A stretch of DNA of 64,000 bases from Dendrocalamus latiflorus (Eukaryota > Streptophyta > Magnoliopsida > Poales > Poaceae), in NCBI GenBank assembly GCA_017311315.1, contig CM029612.1:18979125-19043124 (forward strand), read 5' to 3'. Of the stretch, positions 32,944 to 46,470 are shown one piece after another. A program made the translations under genes and the position numbers. Every line of letters begins with the position of its first letter. Position 1 is the first letter of the stretch. The notes under the pieces were generated by a model, which saw only the letters and a program-made list of their open reading frames with translations, made no database searches and had not been told where the DNA came from.

Positions 32944-33479
32944 ATGGACGGCGGTGACATTGCTCCCGCGCCGGCCATCTCCTCGCCGTCGCCGGGCCCG
33001 GGCGGGCACATCCCAAGCCGCGCCTCGTCGGCGCTCGCGGCCGTCAGCGTCGCCCTCGGCCTGCTCTACCTATTATGGTGCTTCATCTGGCCGTACACGA
33101 AACACGTGCCGAGAAACGGCGGCATCATCGGCCCCGCCGCCACCTCCTCGTCCTTGCCCGCTCCACGGCCGTCCTGCCCATCGCGGACGGCTTGCGTAGC
33201 GGGAGAGGCAGCGTGCTGTGCGCGTGAGACGTCGCCGCTCCCGGTGTTCGTCCACGTGACCGGCGCGGAGAAGGCGGAGTGCGCGGTGTGCCTGGTGGAG
33301 TTTGGCCGTTTGGGCACGGCGAGGCCGGGCGGCTCGTGCCGGGCTGCGGGCATGGCTTCCACGCGGAGTGCATCGAGAAGTGGTTCCGGGTGAACTCGAC
33401 GTGCCCGCTCTGCCGCGGCGCCGCGGTGGTGGGCGCAGTCGCCGATCAGCGAGGCGCCGGAGAAGCTCCAAGATTGTAG
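32944..33479 (+). pseudogene. ATL-type RING-H2 gene with frameshift inside the RING
   Basis: The frame from 32944 encodes a Pro/Ser/Gly-rich start, a hydrophobic segment (VSVALGLLYLLWCFIWPY), PLPVFVHVTG and the first RING half (AECAVCLVEF). About 33300-33320 coding moves one frame over and continues HGEAGRLVPGCGHGFHAECI, EKWFRVNSTCPLCR to the stop at 33477. The change equals loss of one base (or gain of two) between the second and third RING ligands. It is similar in order and sequence to the intact ATL at 14316, so the two are probably duplicates. A sequencing or assembly error would restore a normal gene, so pseudogene status is not certain. Confidence 0.75.
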
Positions 33480-34557
33480 CGGCTGATCATATGCACGTGT
33501 GGCAATGACTCGTCGCGTGCGTCGGTAAAGAAGATTGATTCTGAAATGGAAATTACGGCGGCAATTATGTACAAATCGACAAATCATGCAATTGTGTTTT
33601 TGTGTTCGATTGTGTGGCAATCACGGAAGCAACAGTATATTGACAGCATTTTTTTCTCCCTTATTTGAATGGACAGCTCACGTACTAAGGGTTATTTGTA
33701 TTGGTTTTCTACTATAAACCAATATAAACTCTTACTTTTCAAAACAGCTTCTGTACTTCTCTTACTCATATATCATTTTAAGGATAAAACAGAAGGTCAT
33801 GAGAGCATCACACACCACTCCCCTCTTTCCGTTACACATATCTCTCCCTTATTTTCATACCACTTAAAATTCATCAATCAGCTAAAAACCATTGACCACA
33901 GCAAATTCTGACACCCCCTACACGAGCAGACCACAAGGCAGCCTGTTGCTGTTAGTTGCAACTTGCAAGCGTTTTCAGCCACACACAAAAAGAAAAGAAA
34001 TAGTGGTACTAGAATTCAACAGCAAATCACTGAAACGCTGCAACAGTTATGTGCCATGACGTAGCAAATCACTGTCGTAGTTAATTTGGGTCTTTCAGCT
34101 GTGTACCATCCCGGATGGTAGAGACTGGAACTTAGTTCCGTTATCTAAAAAAAAGTTAATTTGGGTCGTTAATTTTCCGCATATAACGACAAAAGCAAGA
34201 GAATAATGCCAGGAAAACGTGTCTTCACTTTCAACAGCACGAGTCATATGAGCAGGAGCAGTGCTTGTTCGTTGCAACCAAGTTATCATTTCAGCAACAG
34301 CTTTTAGACCGCGAACAGCAACGAAGTACAGTTTGCCAACAAAAGAGCATCAACCATTTTATCTACATAACCAAGATGTTCAGCAAATCCAGTTACGGGG
34401 ACACCAAGTTCAACACAAGATAGACGGATGCATAAACTCATTTTATTAGCTATCATCCACCGCACCTTATTCCCTATCAAACATTTTAAGAGTTTCCCCA
34501 CAGATATAGGCGCATGGGTAACAGTTCAGCAAGCCATGAGCACCGAGAACGGAGCAA
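33480..34557. other. intergenic between RING copy and sucrose synthase 3' end
   Basis: AT-rich; includes the sucrose synthase 3' UTR on the minus strand. No coding frame or clear transposon end. Confidence 0.5.
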
Positions 34558-37500
34558 TTAGTGTGCCTCATCTGCTGCAAGCGGCACAGTCTTCACCTGC
34601 ATGAAGGGGAAAAGAGAAGCCAATCAAAATGCACTTCTTGCAGGTGCTTCTCTGTTTTATTCAATTCCGACATGCTGTAACACAGTTCATCTGGTAACTG
34701 TTTCGTGAGCAAAGGGGGGGGGGGGGGGGGGGGGTGAAACTGATGCGTACCAGCTCACGGTGCTTCAATATGTAGAACATTTCGAGGTAACGCCTTGTCT
34801 CACGCCTCTCAAGCTTCGAAACATACTTCCAGAAGCCATAAACGCCAGCCAGTGTCATCAACCTCTCGGAGTATATCTTCCATGTATACCTATACATCAC
34901 GGAGAAAACAAATATCAAATGAGACCATGGTACACACCAATATTCACCCACTCTAAAACACGATTGGCATTACTAACTTCTCGTAAATACGCTGAAGGCC
35001 TCCGTCAGATATTTTAACCCAATGATTGGGGTCTTGTTTGCATTGTTCGAAGAAGTCGGCCATCAGATTGGCAGCCTGATCGGGATGATAAGGATCTATG
35101 TGGAAACCCGAGATTCCGTGCTCTATAATCTCTGCAGGCCCTCCATGGAGTGTTGCAAAAGTAGGAAGGCCACAGGTCATGGCCTCCACAACAGTGAGAC
35201 CAAATGCTTCATAGAAAGCTGGCTGTAGTTAACAAGTTATTAGTCAGTACGCAAGTCACTTGGACCACCCATGGTCTATAAAACCAATAAGTCACAACTT
35301 ACAACCACACCTGCACAAAGGCACCATGAGTATCAGCTATGTAGCGATAGAGCTCACCGTTGCGAGCCCTGTTCGTCTGAGCAGAGATCCAACGGAACTG
35401 GCCAAACAAGTTATAAGTCTTAATAAGTTCGTGCATCTTCTCTATCTCCGCGATTTCTTCTCTGTCCTTGGATTTCTTGACATCGTTATAGCCAGCGACC
35501 ACAGCAAGGTTTACCTGCTCCCTTAGCTTAGCGTTTTTAGCATAAGCTTCGACCAGTCCTGTTATGTTCTTAACCCGGTCAAGTCTTGCCATGGAGAAGA
35601 GAATGGGTTTTGTTCGGTCATCCAGATGTCCACTGCAAACAAGACAATAATTATCAGCATAAACAATAAAAGAGTCGCATGTCATCAATATCTACAGTTC
35701 CACACAATAATTATATGTATCACTAAAATTGTGTCAAAAAGACACTATCCCACCATTTATGGTTGTAGTGAAATCTAAAAAAGGCACAACTGGTAACCAT
35801 ACAATCAGCAGGGGCTTCAAGCTAGAAGAGTATTGAGAAGGACATCCAACTTAACTCCTAAAGTACAACAAAAAAAGATAAGAGTACCCACATGTGTTCA
35901 TCATTTTGCTCTGGGTCGTAAATCAACTTTTCAATTGAACCATGAAGAGAAGTGAGCCTCTTGGCCTTTTCAGTGTATGGAAAATATATAGACATGTCTG
36001 CTCCAGGAGATACTATATTGAACTTGGGATCAAAAACATCAATCCCATGGACAACGCGATACAGGCCGGGAAGAGTAAAAGCGGTATGGCTCTCATACTG
36101 TCCAACTGTGTTTTTGCTGAAAAAAGAGTAAAAGTATCAGCATCTTCTAAGGAAAGCCCATGTATGATCAGTACCCATGCAAGATTTATTCATGAAATGC
36201 AACGGTTGCCCATGTTACCCTGGTAACAATCAACAGAAATCTTAACAGCGACATATGACTTCCATGCACACCTAAATAACATGCTTCAAGATGTTACTAC
36301 ATGTGAGCAATTTAATTGGCCAATGTTGAAATCATAGGGAAAAAAACTTTAACGGCCAACAAGGCAGAAGAGAATAAACCTTCCAGCAATTTCTTGGTAT
36401 GTGCTGGTGATTATAAAATCAGCATTGTTCATAGCGATTATATCAGCTGTGAACTGACAAGAGAAATGATACTTCTCGTCAAACTTCTTCCAGTATATGT
36501 CTGAATCTGGGTATTTAGTCTTTTCCAAAGCATGAGCAATATTGCACTGCAAAGAACATGCTGAGATAATCAGCAAAGGAAAAGGTGCAGACTTCAAGCA
36601 TAATATAAGTATTTAACAACGCATACCTGGGTAATTCCCATCTTGTAAGATAGCAATGATGCCACAAGGTTTCCATCACTGTAGTTTCCAATTATGAAGT
36701 CTGGAGTACCTTGTAATTCTGCAGCAATTTCACCAGCTGCATCCTGTATAAAAATACAAATATTGTATTAGTGCCTTCTCGTCAACAAAAAAAAGATAAA
36801 AGCACTGCATTATAGTAGCAAATGTCACATGACATGAGACTAAAGACAAATTCACACACAGAGAAAGTGCTCATATGCAGAATTGTAGTTAATGAGAAAA
36901 ATGGTCCTCCAGAGTTCTGTTACTGTTCTACATAAGTAATTACACTGGAAACAACTTGCATGTAACCCATCAACTCACAAGCCCTTGTTTCAATAAGTGT
37001 ATGATAAAAAAAGTAATATCCTAATAGATAATTCATATTTTACACTATTATGTCATGCAAGCACAGAGATTCTTTCCTTGAGAGTTTTCAATAAAAGAAG
37101 AAAAATAGTTCAGGGCCATCTCTGGAATTTCTACAAGCAAAGAAGCATCAATTATATTCACCTCTGCAAATTTCTCCAGGTAAGGCCACACATCAAATCT
37201 TGATATCCATTTCCTGAGTATCCCATTTTCATTTCTGAAGGGCACTCGTAATATGTAAGTATACTGTGTTCCACTTATTCTCTCAAGCCGTTGATTGCAT
37301 GATGTGCCTTTTGCATCTGGTATCAGCCGAGTAACCTTAATCACATAAAGCCAATGATTAGCAGTGCTCCTTTTTCCACAAAAGAGTCGCAACGAAGACT
37401 TACAAACTATACCATATATATGCAAGAGCGTGTGAAAATAATGGAATGACTCAGCAAAGCAAAGCAACTGGAGCATGTACTGAGAGAACATAACATGCTA

Positions 37501-40156
37501 ACAGATGCCAAAATTGAGAAAAGGGATGAAGGAAAATACACATACAATGAGAATTTTAGGGCTAACATCAAGGCCTTGTTTCTTTAACCTAAAAACCATC
37601 TCATTCTCCAATGCACGGACTTGATCCAATATATAGACAATCTGGACAGAAGCAATATAAACCAAGGACATGAGAATTAAAAGAATAGGATGGAGAAAAA
37701 TGTACAAAATGGAAAGGTGAGGAAGAAGCACATTATGTCCATGACAAGCTAAAGATCACTGTCCATGTCATCAATTGGTACCTGTCCTCCAGTATCTGGT
37801 AAGCCCAACACATTAGCTTGGCCGAAGTATCCATGAGGGGATACTACCACAACATTGAAGATCATTGGGATCCTCCCCAAGAAAGTCTCTAGTGTAGATG
37901 GATCAGGCGCTTGGAGCACATCCAGAAGGAGATGTATCATTTCCAAGACATGTTCAGCTGTATCGCCCCAACCTTTCTCCAAGCCCCATCCTTGAAACCT
38001 GAATGTTGCCGAAAAAATTATATTGTTGTGTTAAAGCTATATTATTCTTCTAGAATGTGATTTGTTTATGAAAGTTGCACTTTATTACATATCATTGAAT
38101 AACATGAAAGAGCTGTCATATGTCATACAGCATTTATCAGTAAATCCACACATGCAAAACTGGTCAAAGGAGTGCCAACTCAACATTACCAACATACATT
38201 AAGAGTTCAACCTGAACTTATATAGTTATTAATAGTTCATTTCCCTCCAAAAGGCCATGTCTAGAGGTGCTTCCTGGAAAAGCTCAAACCCCACCCCCAA
38301 ATTGAAAAGCTAAAAATGACTCCTCCTGGAAATATGAAGTTTATGCAGAACTACTTCTTTGGCCAATATAAACATCAACTTCAATTTGGACTCGTTTCCC
38401 CTCAACAAATAAAGGCTGTTCTGAAAAAGTCGAGGTATTTTGAATTGTTTGTTGACATGGACAAAGTAACGGAAAACCTTTGAAAGAATTTCCAGACCGC
38501 TAAAGTACTAAGCACAATGTGATAGGCCGAACTTACTGATAAGCGAATTGTGAAAATGGTGTGTCAGCTGGGAGTTTCGACAAGTACTCCTCAGCTTTGG
38601 TCAGCACAGACTGAAGCCTTCCCAGACTCTGTATCCTGTCGTTTAGCATCATCACCTGCAACCACACATGCATAGCTACCAAAATTAACACCAAACGTAA
38701 AACTAGACCAAAGTTACAACCAAAATTTTCACAACTGCAGCACAGCTCACATGCCCCTTGTGCCGGTGCCCCCGGAGGAAATCCAACAAGGGCTCCAGGC
38801 AATCCTTGTTCCGGAACATGATCGAAGACAAGTGCCGGTTGAGAAACTGCACACCATTACCAATTGACGATGACCGATTCGGGCGTGGGACTGAAGCATT
38901 GAATGGCTCAAAATCAAGCTCTAGTATGTACGGATCATTGTACCTGCCATTTTTAATCCAAATTAAAAATATGGAGATAAGAAAACTCAAATAGCGCCAA
39001 TTAAGATGCTTTTCTGATAAAGTAAGAACGGCATAGTTTTCCAAAGTGAGACCAACAGGAAAATATGGACAAAAAAATGCTGATATTATATATCAGTACA
39101 GTCCGGAAGCCCAAACCAAAGCTCTAGCAGAGAGCAATCCTGAAAGCTACTAACTTACACCGTCCAATTGACTATATTAATCTAAAAAATTAACTTCGTT
39201 AAGTTTGTCAATAGATTATTTCGTTCTCGGATGTGCGTCACTTAAAAAAGGGACAAGAAATTTGCCATGTCCACAACCCAATTGGAGTGTTAATATGACT
39301 GCAATCGTGAACAGATAGCTAAGCAAACGATCAGCAACTCAGTAAACAGTTTTTACTGCACCAATACATGTTAATTCCGTTATGGCGCCCTCTCAAAGAC
39401 CACGATTAACCGCCCAATTAATCGCCCCCATGCCCCTCCCACTAAAAATTTACTAAAGCAGCAGCGAAACGAGCAAGCCCAAACCCCGCACAACCACTGG
39501 TACAATGCGAAACTGCTAGACCCCTAGCTGGATAACACCATAAAATTCCCGCGAAAGCAGAGAGCAGGGGCAGGGGAAGAGCACATACTTGTCGTCGACG
39601 AGCTCCTCCTTGAAGCGGAGGTACTCCGACACGGTGAGCTGCTCGACGCTGAGCTCGTGCACGTTGACGCGGACGTATTCCCACACCCCCGGCCGCGGCC
39701 GCACCGCGATCGCCACGAACGGCGGCAGCACGATCGCCTCCTGCAACGAGAACCACGCGCACACAACACGGCACAATTATTAAGGGAAACCTCCACGGTA
39801 GGTCTAGTGTAGCGATGCGACGGCGCACCTGGGCGGAGCGGAGGACGTCGAGGAAGGGGCCCTCGGTGAGGGCGCGGGCGCCGGAGCCCTGGACCTCGTC
39901 GAGCGCGTCGAGGATGTGGTGCGGCTGCAGGATGCACTTCCCCTGGCTCACGTACCTGCCGCCGCCACAGCAGAATCAACCGAAGCAAAAGTCTCAGAGA
40001 GGCATACAAACATAGGGAGCGAACAATTGGGCGTGGTGGTGATCAGGCGCGCGCTCACTTGGAGAGGAGGGCGACGAGCTCGTTGCGGTGGGCGTGGAGG
40101 GTGTCCTCGACGCGGTCGCGGATGCTCGGGGTGCGGTCCAGCTTGGGAGCCGCCAT
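34558..40156 (-). CDS. SUS: sucrose synthase, 15 exons, 809 aa
   Basis: Exons: 40156-40059, 39955-39829, 39740-39589, 38943-38751, 38655-38537, 37998-37782, 37641-37546, 37335-37162, 36743-36627, 36546-36380, 36116-35892, 35632-35311, 35222-34978, 34889-34751, 34596-34558. All join at GT-AG sites in phase (2430 nt). The enzyme reversibly converts sucrose and UDP to UDP-glucose and fructose, feeding starch and cell-wall synthesis. Visible features: Ser11 in LDRTPSIRDR, the equivalent of the regulatory phosphoserine (Ser15 of maize SUS1); the UDP loop LPDTGGQ (296-302); His436 (HALEKTKY); Arg578 and Lys583 (ARLDRVKN); and Glu674/Glu682 of the E-x7-E motif. The N-terminus (MAAPKLDR, RNELVALLSK) groups it with the Arabidopsis SUS2/SUS3 type rather than maize SH1 or SUS1. 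Nothing is broken. Confidence 0.97.
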
Positions 40157-40252
40157 GGCTGCCGACTCGTGTGTGCAGTGTGCTCCGGCGAGCGTGCCGA
40201 GCGTTGTGTGGTGACGACTGGTGAGGAAGGCGAACAGGAGATGATGCCCAAC

Positions 40253-40258
40253 TTTATA
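40253..40258 (-). promoter_or_regulatory. TATA box of sucrose synthase
   Basis: TATAAA on the minus strand about 97 bp before the ATG. This leaves room only for a short leader without the 5' UTR intron common in SUS genes. Confidence 0.6.
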
Positions 40259-41157
40259 AGATGCAATGCACTCGGGGGTAAGCGCACGGTTTAGCGTCCT
40301 GTGGACGCGTAGCGGAAAAGGTTCCTGGGCTCGTGCTCCCACTGAGCCGATTGGTCCACGCATACGTGGGGTCCAGACGCCAGTGACTAGGAAGGTGGAT
40401 TCTGGTTTTTTCGTACGGGAGAAGGCAGCGGCGGTTGCGTTACGTCTAGAAAGAATTCTAGGATTCGTCTCACTGACAAGTGGTCTTCGTGGACAAAAGG
40501 TAACCGACTGGTGGACCCTAGGTCAAAAGTACAGCTTTATTACTAGCTAAAGCTAGTGCTAGTGACAAACAGTTAAAAGCTTACAGCTCAGCGCCTTGGG
40601 TTTGGGCAAACCAAACATTGAAACCGCCAGATAGTTCCTCGATTCTTTTCTCCTTTCTTTTGCCCAGCAGAAAGCTGCTTTTTGCCTTGGTTTTTTTGCT
40701 GTGTTTAATGGGTTTTAACTGTTCTGAATGATTTTTGTTTGGAATTTTTGAAACAGCAGTGGATGTAGAATTACATATAGTTTGAGGTTTAGAAAACTGT
40801 TTTAAAAAGCAACTTTAAAAAGCTTTCAAGCTATTCAGTTTATTTTGAAGTTAAAAAAAGTCAAAATAAAATAGAATTTTATTTTGTGGGGTTCTTGGGC
40901 AGGAGCCTGAGGAGGCCACGACGGCATATGACCAGACGGTTCCCAGAAGGAAACAAACTGAAAGGGACGGCAAACCAAGATGGCAGTTTCATCATATCTC
41001 CCGAGCCACGTGGGCGGATAATGGATGAGATAGTGTCACCGTTTTGACTCGGACGGTAGTGTCCGAGTGCAGAGCACAGGTTACACCGCTAGAGAGTTTT
41101 GGAAGGCGACGAGCTCACGCTTTCTTTTCTCCTTGCCGGGATGGAGAGCACGTAGGT
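40259..41157. other. sucrose synthase upstream region
   Basis: Presumed promoter DNA, then AT-rich sequence with no gene. Regulatory elements could not be singled out reliably. Confidence 0.5.
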
Positions 41158-41746
41158 ATGTTTACACTGATATAGATAATTATTATCTTTATTATTATTT
41201 TATATCATCTGTAAATAATATTAAAAATATTTTTTATAATTGGTTGTTTGTATTGTTATCTGTAAAATATAGACAATATTATTACAATGACACGTAATTT
41301 GTCTATCGCAGGCTATTTTTGTGCGTTTTGACCATCTAGAATTACAATCGACTTCTCTCTATCCTATTTCTATTTCATCCACCTCATCAAACTTTCTATA
41401 TGGCATCTCTTGGCTAGATTCTTTTCCACTTTTAGCCGGCTTATGCGTACAGTGATATAGATAATTACTATCTATATTATTATTTTATGTCATCTGTAAA
41501 TAACATTAAAGATATTTCTTTAAAATTGGTTGTCTGTAAATTATCTACAATAGATTGTCTGTAAAATATAGACAACATTGATACAGTGACACGTAATATG
41601 TCTATAGTAGGCTATTTTCATGTGTTTTGACCATCTATAGAATTATAGTTGACTTCTTACCTCTCCTGTTTCTTTTTCATCCACCTCAGCAAACTTTCTA
41701 TGTGGCATCTCTTGGCTAGATTCTTTTCCACTTTTAGCCGGCTTAT
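41158..41746. repeat. tandem duplication, units of 284 and about 305 bp
   Basis: Two head-to-tail copies share GATATAGATAATTATTATCT, CATCTGTAAATAA, GACACGTAAT and GGCATCTCTTGGCTAGATTC. The second copy starts at 41442; a third copy begins but breaks off after GGCTTATGC. Non-coding. Confidence 0.85.
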
Positions 41747-42319
41747 GCTTGTATGGACCACAGTAAGTAGCTTTTAAACGGTGCATTTTTTCAAGACAGG
41801 GTTAACAGGAAGATTGCAGTAAAAAGTGTACTGAGTTCAGCTATACCGGCCAAAATCGTATGTAATTATTTTCCTATACGTACTACTTCTCGCGAACAGC
41901 CAGAATTCAAATTTTAAGCCATAAGCCCAAAGAACCCACACCTTATAGACAGATTATGTCACCTTACTGTACATGCCCTAAGGATATACTGCCCAGTTAC
42001 CAGTCTACTTACCAAAATATGAGACATCACACGCGACATATTTTGTGGCCACACGTGTAGTAAATGTGTGTAAATCTGTACTATAGACACTTGATTTTAA
42101 TGTGAAGAAACACATGGCGAGTTCTTTTCAGCTTATGGATTACTAGCTTATTTGCAAAATAATAATAATAATCTGTTGTATGATCAGTATGGTAATAGAA
42201 GGGGTGAATGGTGACTTTAAAATTTTTCTTTCAAGTATTCGCCAATCCTTTACTCAGTACATACTGAGCTATGAAGATCAGGACTAGAAACTAAAACCAA
42301 AGCAACTAATTCAAAAACC
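41747..42319. other. intergenic, no gene seen
   Basis: AT-rich DNA with no coding frame or recognised repeat boundary. Confidence 0.4.
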
Positions 42320-43735
42320 TGAGAGCCGAAGAATTGAAGCCAAGGCGTTCTGACCGTGCCTAGGTGGTCTGACCGCTGGCTACAACCAATGACTGAATGG
42401 TATGACTGTTGACTACAGGTTGGTTTGATCGGCCTCTTGGCGGTTTGACTGGTGGGATAGCGGTCTAATCACTCCACTGTTCCAAAGCAGAAAATCAACC
42501 CAAATTGAAATTACTTTTGGTGCAACTCTAAAAATTCATGGTCAAAAGAGATGATATTTTACACACATCTTGCTTGAGGTCTCATGAAACTATTCCATCC
42601 AAGGATCACTTGAATCCTTGTCAAAATTCAAAGCTTTCTTAATAAATAGCAAGGTTGTACCAAACCGGGCAAGAACCAAAAACTTAGCGTACGACTTGCT
42701 TGTAGGTGGAGGATGATCAAGATGATTCTAGATGTATTTTCACATATCACAGGAAGTAGGAACTCACAAATATTTGAAGGCAAAAAACTCGGGATCAAGA
42801 AATCTTAAGATGGGATCAAATTCAAGTAAAACCGAACAACTTTAAGAACTTGCCAAACCTTATGTCTAGATGGATGGGGATTGATGTATATGAGCCATCT
42901 CCATCACTTATACATCCTTGACAACCAGCAAAATAAAGAAGAGGAGAGTGAAGATCAAAACCAATAAGAGCAAGAGCAAATCAACCAAAATAAGAAGATA
43001 TCATGTGAGATGAACAAAATTGATGTATTACTACTTGAGAATGAATGTTTTACAGCCACTCCACCTAGAGCACTCACACTTCTTAAACCCTAACCCTCAA
43101 AAACTTTGCTAGAATATGGGGTTGGATGGTTAATTAGCAAGTCTCTAATCCCAACCCGTTAAATAGATAAGACAATCAGCCCTATCTAACCCTAATGGAT
43201 ACTATCCACTAGCACATATGCGAGAAACCCGTTAACCCTACACAACATGGATTTTACTCACACACTTCACTCATGCACGCTTTTCAAAACACATGAGGTT
43301 GGATTCACTAAGTCCTTAGCCTTTGATCCAACTTGATCTTCTCAATTTGTTCTTATCCTAAAATGCTTTCCCAAGCATCGCGATTTTCATCCAAGGTAGT
43401 TTTCAGTATTTGGCGATCTTGCCAAAATACATTTCCTTGATCGGGTCTTCATCTTTCTTACAAGCAATCACTATGCTTGCTACGTGTAGGTGCAATACTG
43501 GCTTGCCACACGTCGGTAAGTCTCACCCGTTTCAGTTTCACCGGACCATGGCTCACTTGGACAACTAAGCCACATGTTGTAACCCGTCACTTAAACCTTT
43601 TCTTCAATATTTTCTGCCTTCCTTATGTCATACTTGAGCTCAGCTATCTCACCCGCCATCCTTTATCATTTTGTGTTTTTGCTCCTCCATGAGCGTAGCT
43701 CTGATCATCATCGTTGACCATGGTTCACTAGTGCA
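42320..43735 (-). mobile_element. old LTR-retrotransposon fragment, inverted relative to the copy near 51.3-53.1 kb
   Basis: The start is rich in GGTCTGACCGC-type motifs. On the minus strand, successive blocks (GGTTGATTTGCTCTTGCTC, GATGTATAAGTGATGGAGATG, ATCATCTTGATCATCCTCCACC, AGCAAGTCGTACG) appear in the same order as in 52200-52800 on the plus strand. It is cut by the CACTA element at 43736. Assignment to Ty3/gypsy is tentative. Confidence 0.6.
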
Positions 43736-44815
43736 CAACAGGTCATCACAGACGGTTCAAAAACGTCATCATAGATGGTTTCATGAGCTATTTAAGTTTA
43801 TGAGTCAGTAATAATATGAGGTCATCACAGATAGTTTGTAGTAGAAACCATCTATGATATATGGTTTATCATAGACAGTTTCAACTACAAACCGTCTGTG
43901 ATATATTAATATCATAGACGGTTTCTACTACAAATAGTATCCTGTTCCATTTTGGTACAATTAGAATCCAGTGAAACCTACACAAGTATGTCATGGTCCT
44001 TAAACCTAAATTCGTGTTGCTTATAAAGTACAATCAACAAATATAGCACTAGTGTAGCATTTACCCCTGGCTGTAGGGCATAAGTATGAATTCCTTGTCG
44101 CGGTGACCCTCCAATGCCTTCGTAATGTAATTCTCGACGAATGATGCATCTTTCATGATGATATCTATGGCGACCAATCGTGGGTCAAGGAAAAACAATG
44201 AGTTATATATGACATTTATCAATATTACATAAGCATAGATTGTGAAGAATAACATGGTGCGCAGAGTAAAGTTCTCTCATTTGTCGGCATCCCATACCTG
44301 TACCTCTTCGTTCCATAGTGTTACAAGATCTTCCACCAATGGTGATAGGTACACATCAATATCGTTCTCAGGTTACTTCGGCCCTTGGATAAGTAGTGAC
44401 ATCAAAATGTACTTCTACTTCAACACAGCCAAGGAGGAAGATTGTATATGCATACATTCATTGGTCAGGTGTTGTGTCAGCTGCTCATGTTACCGAAAGG
44501 ATTCATTCCATTTGAAATCAACTCAAACATTATATTCCTTGGTTCCACACTAAAGTCTACAAACATCCTATCAATGTGTCTCCACTGGGCAGAATCGACA
44601 GCGTGTCATATCATTCCATCTTTCTCACACTCCTCCAAGTGCCAATGCAGCAATTTTGCATCCTTTTGGTTCGCAAATAAATGCTTCAAATGGGGAATTA
44701 CAGGTAGATACCACAACATCTTAGCAGGAGGTCATTATTTCACCTCGATACCCTCATCATCATCGGAGTCATTCTTACGCATGTATCGGGATGCTTTGCA
44801 CACCGAACAAACATG

Positions 44816-45500
44816 TCAAATTTCAAACTCTTTATGGCAAAGGATACAATTGTTCAAATATGCATGTATTCTTTCTACTTCCATTCCCAATGGACAAAGA
44901 ACCTTTTTGGTTTGGTAAGTGGTTCTCGACAACACATTTCTCTCTAGAAAGATGTTTGCTAGGAGACCTAACAACGCCGTGAAACTCTTTTCGGACCAAC
45001 CATTGATTGCCTTCAATTTCAACAGTTCAAGAACAAATGATAACCTTGTGTATTGCAACTTGATACCTGGGAACAAAGGTTTCTTCGAGTCCTTCATCAA
45101 ACCCTCAAATTTACCAAACTCTCTCACTATACTTCCCTTCCGTATCGCGTAGTATCTAATCCAGATTGTCGTCATGTGACCTATCCTCATCACACAGTCC
45201 ATAACTGGTATATCATTATACCTCTAGAACTATGTTATAACTACATTCCTATATAATCTTCTCTTCACCGTGACTGGTCAAACATGTATAACCCTTTTTG
45301 AAACCCCTTCAAATCAAGTGAGCCTCAACTTGCGCTGAGTTAGTAAACATCTTCAGATTATCACAATCAATACATGAACAGTACATATATTGCATCCTCT
45401 TCTTCAACATATCTTGCTCGACCACTCTTTTAAAAGTAGACATGCCATTAATGTACTCCTCACTCACACGGTTCTCAACATATATCCAGTTTCAGTCCAT
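44816..45500 (-). pseudogene. TNP2-type CACTA transposase fragment
   Basis: Around 45490-45250 (minus) a transposase-associated domain is readable with stops (YINGMSTF, MQYMYCSCIDCDN, EAHLI, GFKKGYTCLTSHGE). 45202-44816 is open and carries KFEGLMKDSKKPLFPG, LKLKAINGWSEKSFTALL and KKVLCPLGMEVERIHAY, the N-terminal part of Pfam transposase family TNP2. Downstream coding is broken and the catalytic region was not found. Confidence 0.8.
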
Positions 45501-46096
45501 CTACGCTACGCATGTAAGAAATTAGTGTTAAATTAGATTATTAATGCTACTATAGCTAGCTATAGCCTAATACTTACACATAATTATCATTCATCTCCAC
45601 ATACTATTCATGAAGCAATATATATATCAAGCAACAATATATTGAAGTAAACAAGAAGTAGTGACCCATTCTTAAATTGGAGCAAAGTACCAATTAAGCT
45701 AGATCTAAACCTAGCTATCATCTCTCTTTATTACACGGTATATAACTAGAAGCAAATACTAACATCTAATCACCAAGAATAAATCAATCTACAAGCGGAA
45801 TGCTTTCACCAAACTCTCCAAAACTGACTACCTCCTTTAATGTAGCGCAATGAAGATAGATCTGTCGGGATCGATCTGGTTAGGTATTAATTAATAACGC
45901 GGTGTATCCTAATTATTACAGACAGTTCTCATTAAGAACCATCTATGATAATGATAGATTTCATAGATGGTTTTTATTACGAACCGTCCGTGATAATTAT
46001 TTATCACAGATGGTTTGTATTGATAAATGTATGTGAATATACATCACAGATGGTTCTAAAGTAAAACCGTATGTGATAAATACACTACATATTGTT

Positions 46097-46212
46097 CTAA
46101 ATGCATTCTCATATATACATAAATATATATATATATATATACATAAATATATATATACATAAATATATATATATATACATATATATATACATATATATAT
46201 ATACATATATAC

Positions 46213-46263
<51 letters not shown>

Positions 46264-46318
46264 CACATATATATATATATACATATATATATACATACAC
46301 ATATATATATATATATAC

Positions 46319-46367
<49 letters not shown>

Positions 46368-46382
46368 CACATATATATATAC

Positions 46383-46470
<88 letters not shown>
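46097..46470. repeat. TATATACA / AT microsatellite
   Basis: About 370 bp of (AT)n and ATATATAC units, inside the CACTA element. All frames are open and translate to Tyr/Ile repeats: an artefact. Confidence 0.97.
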
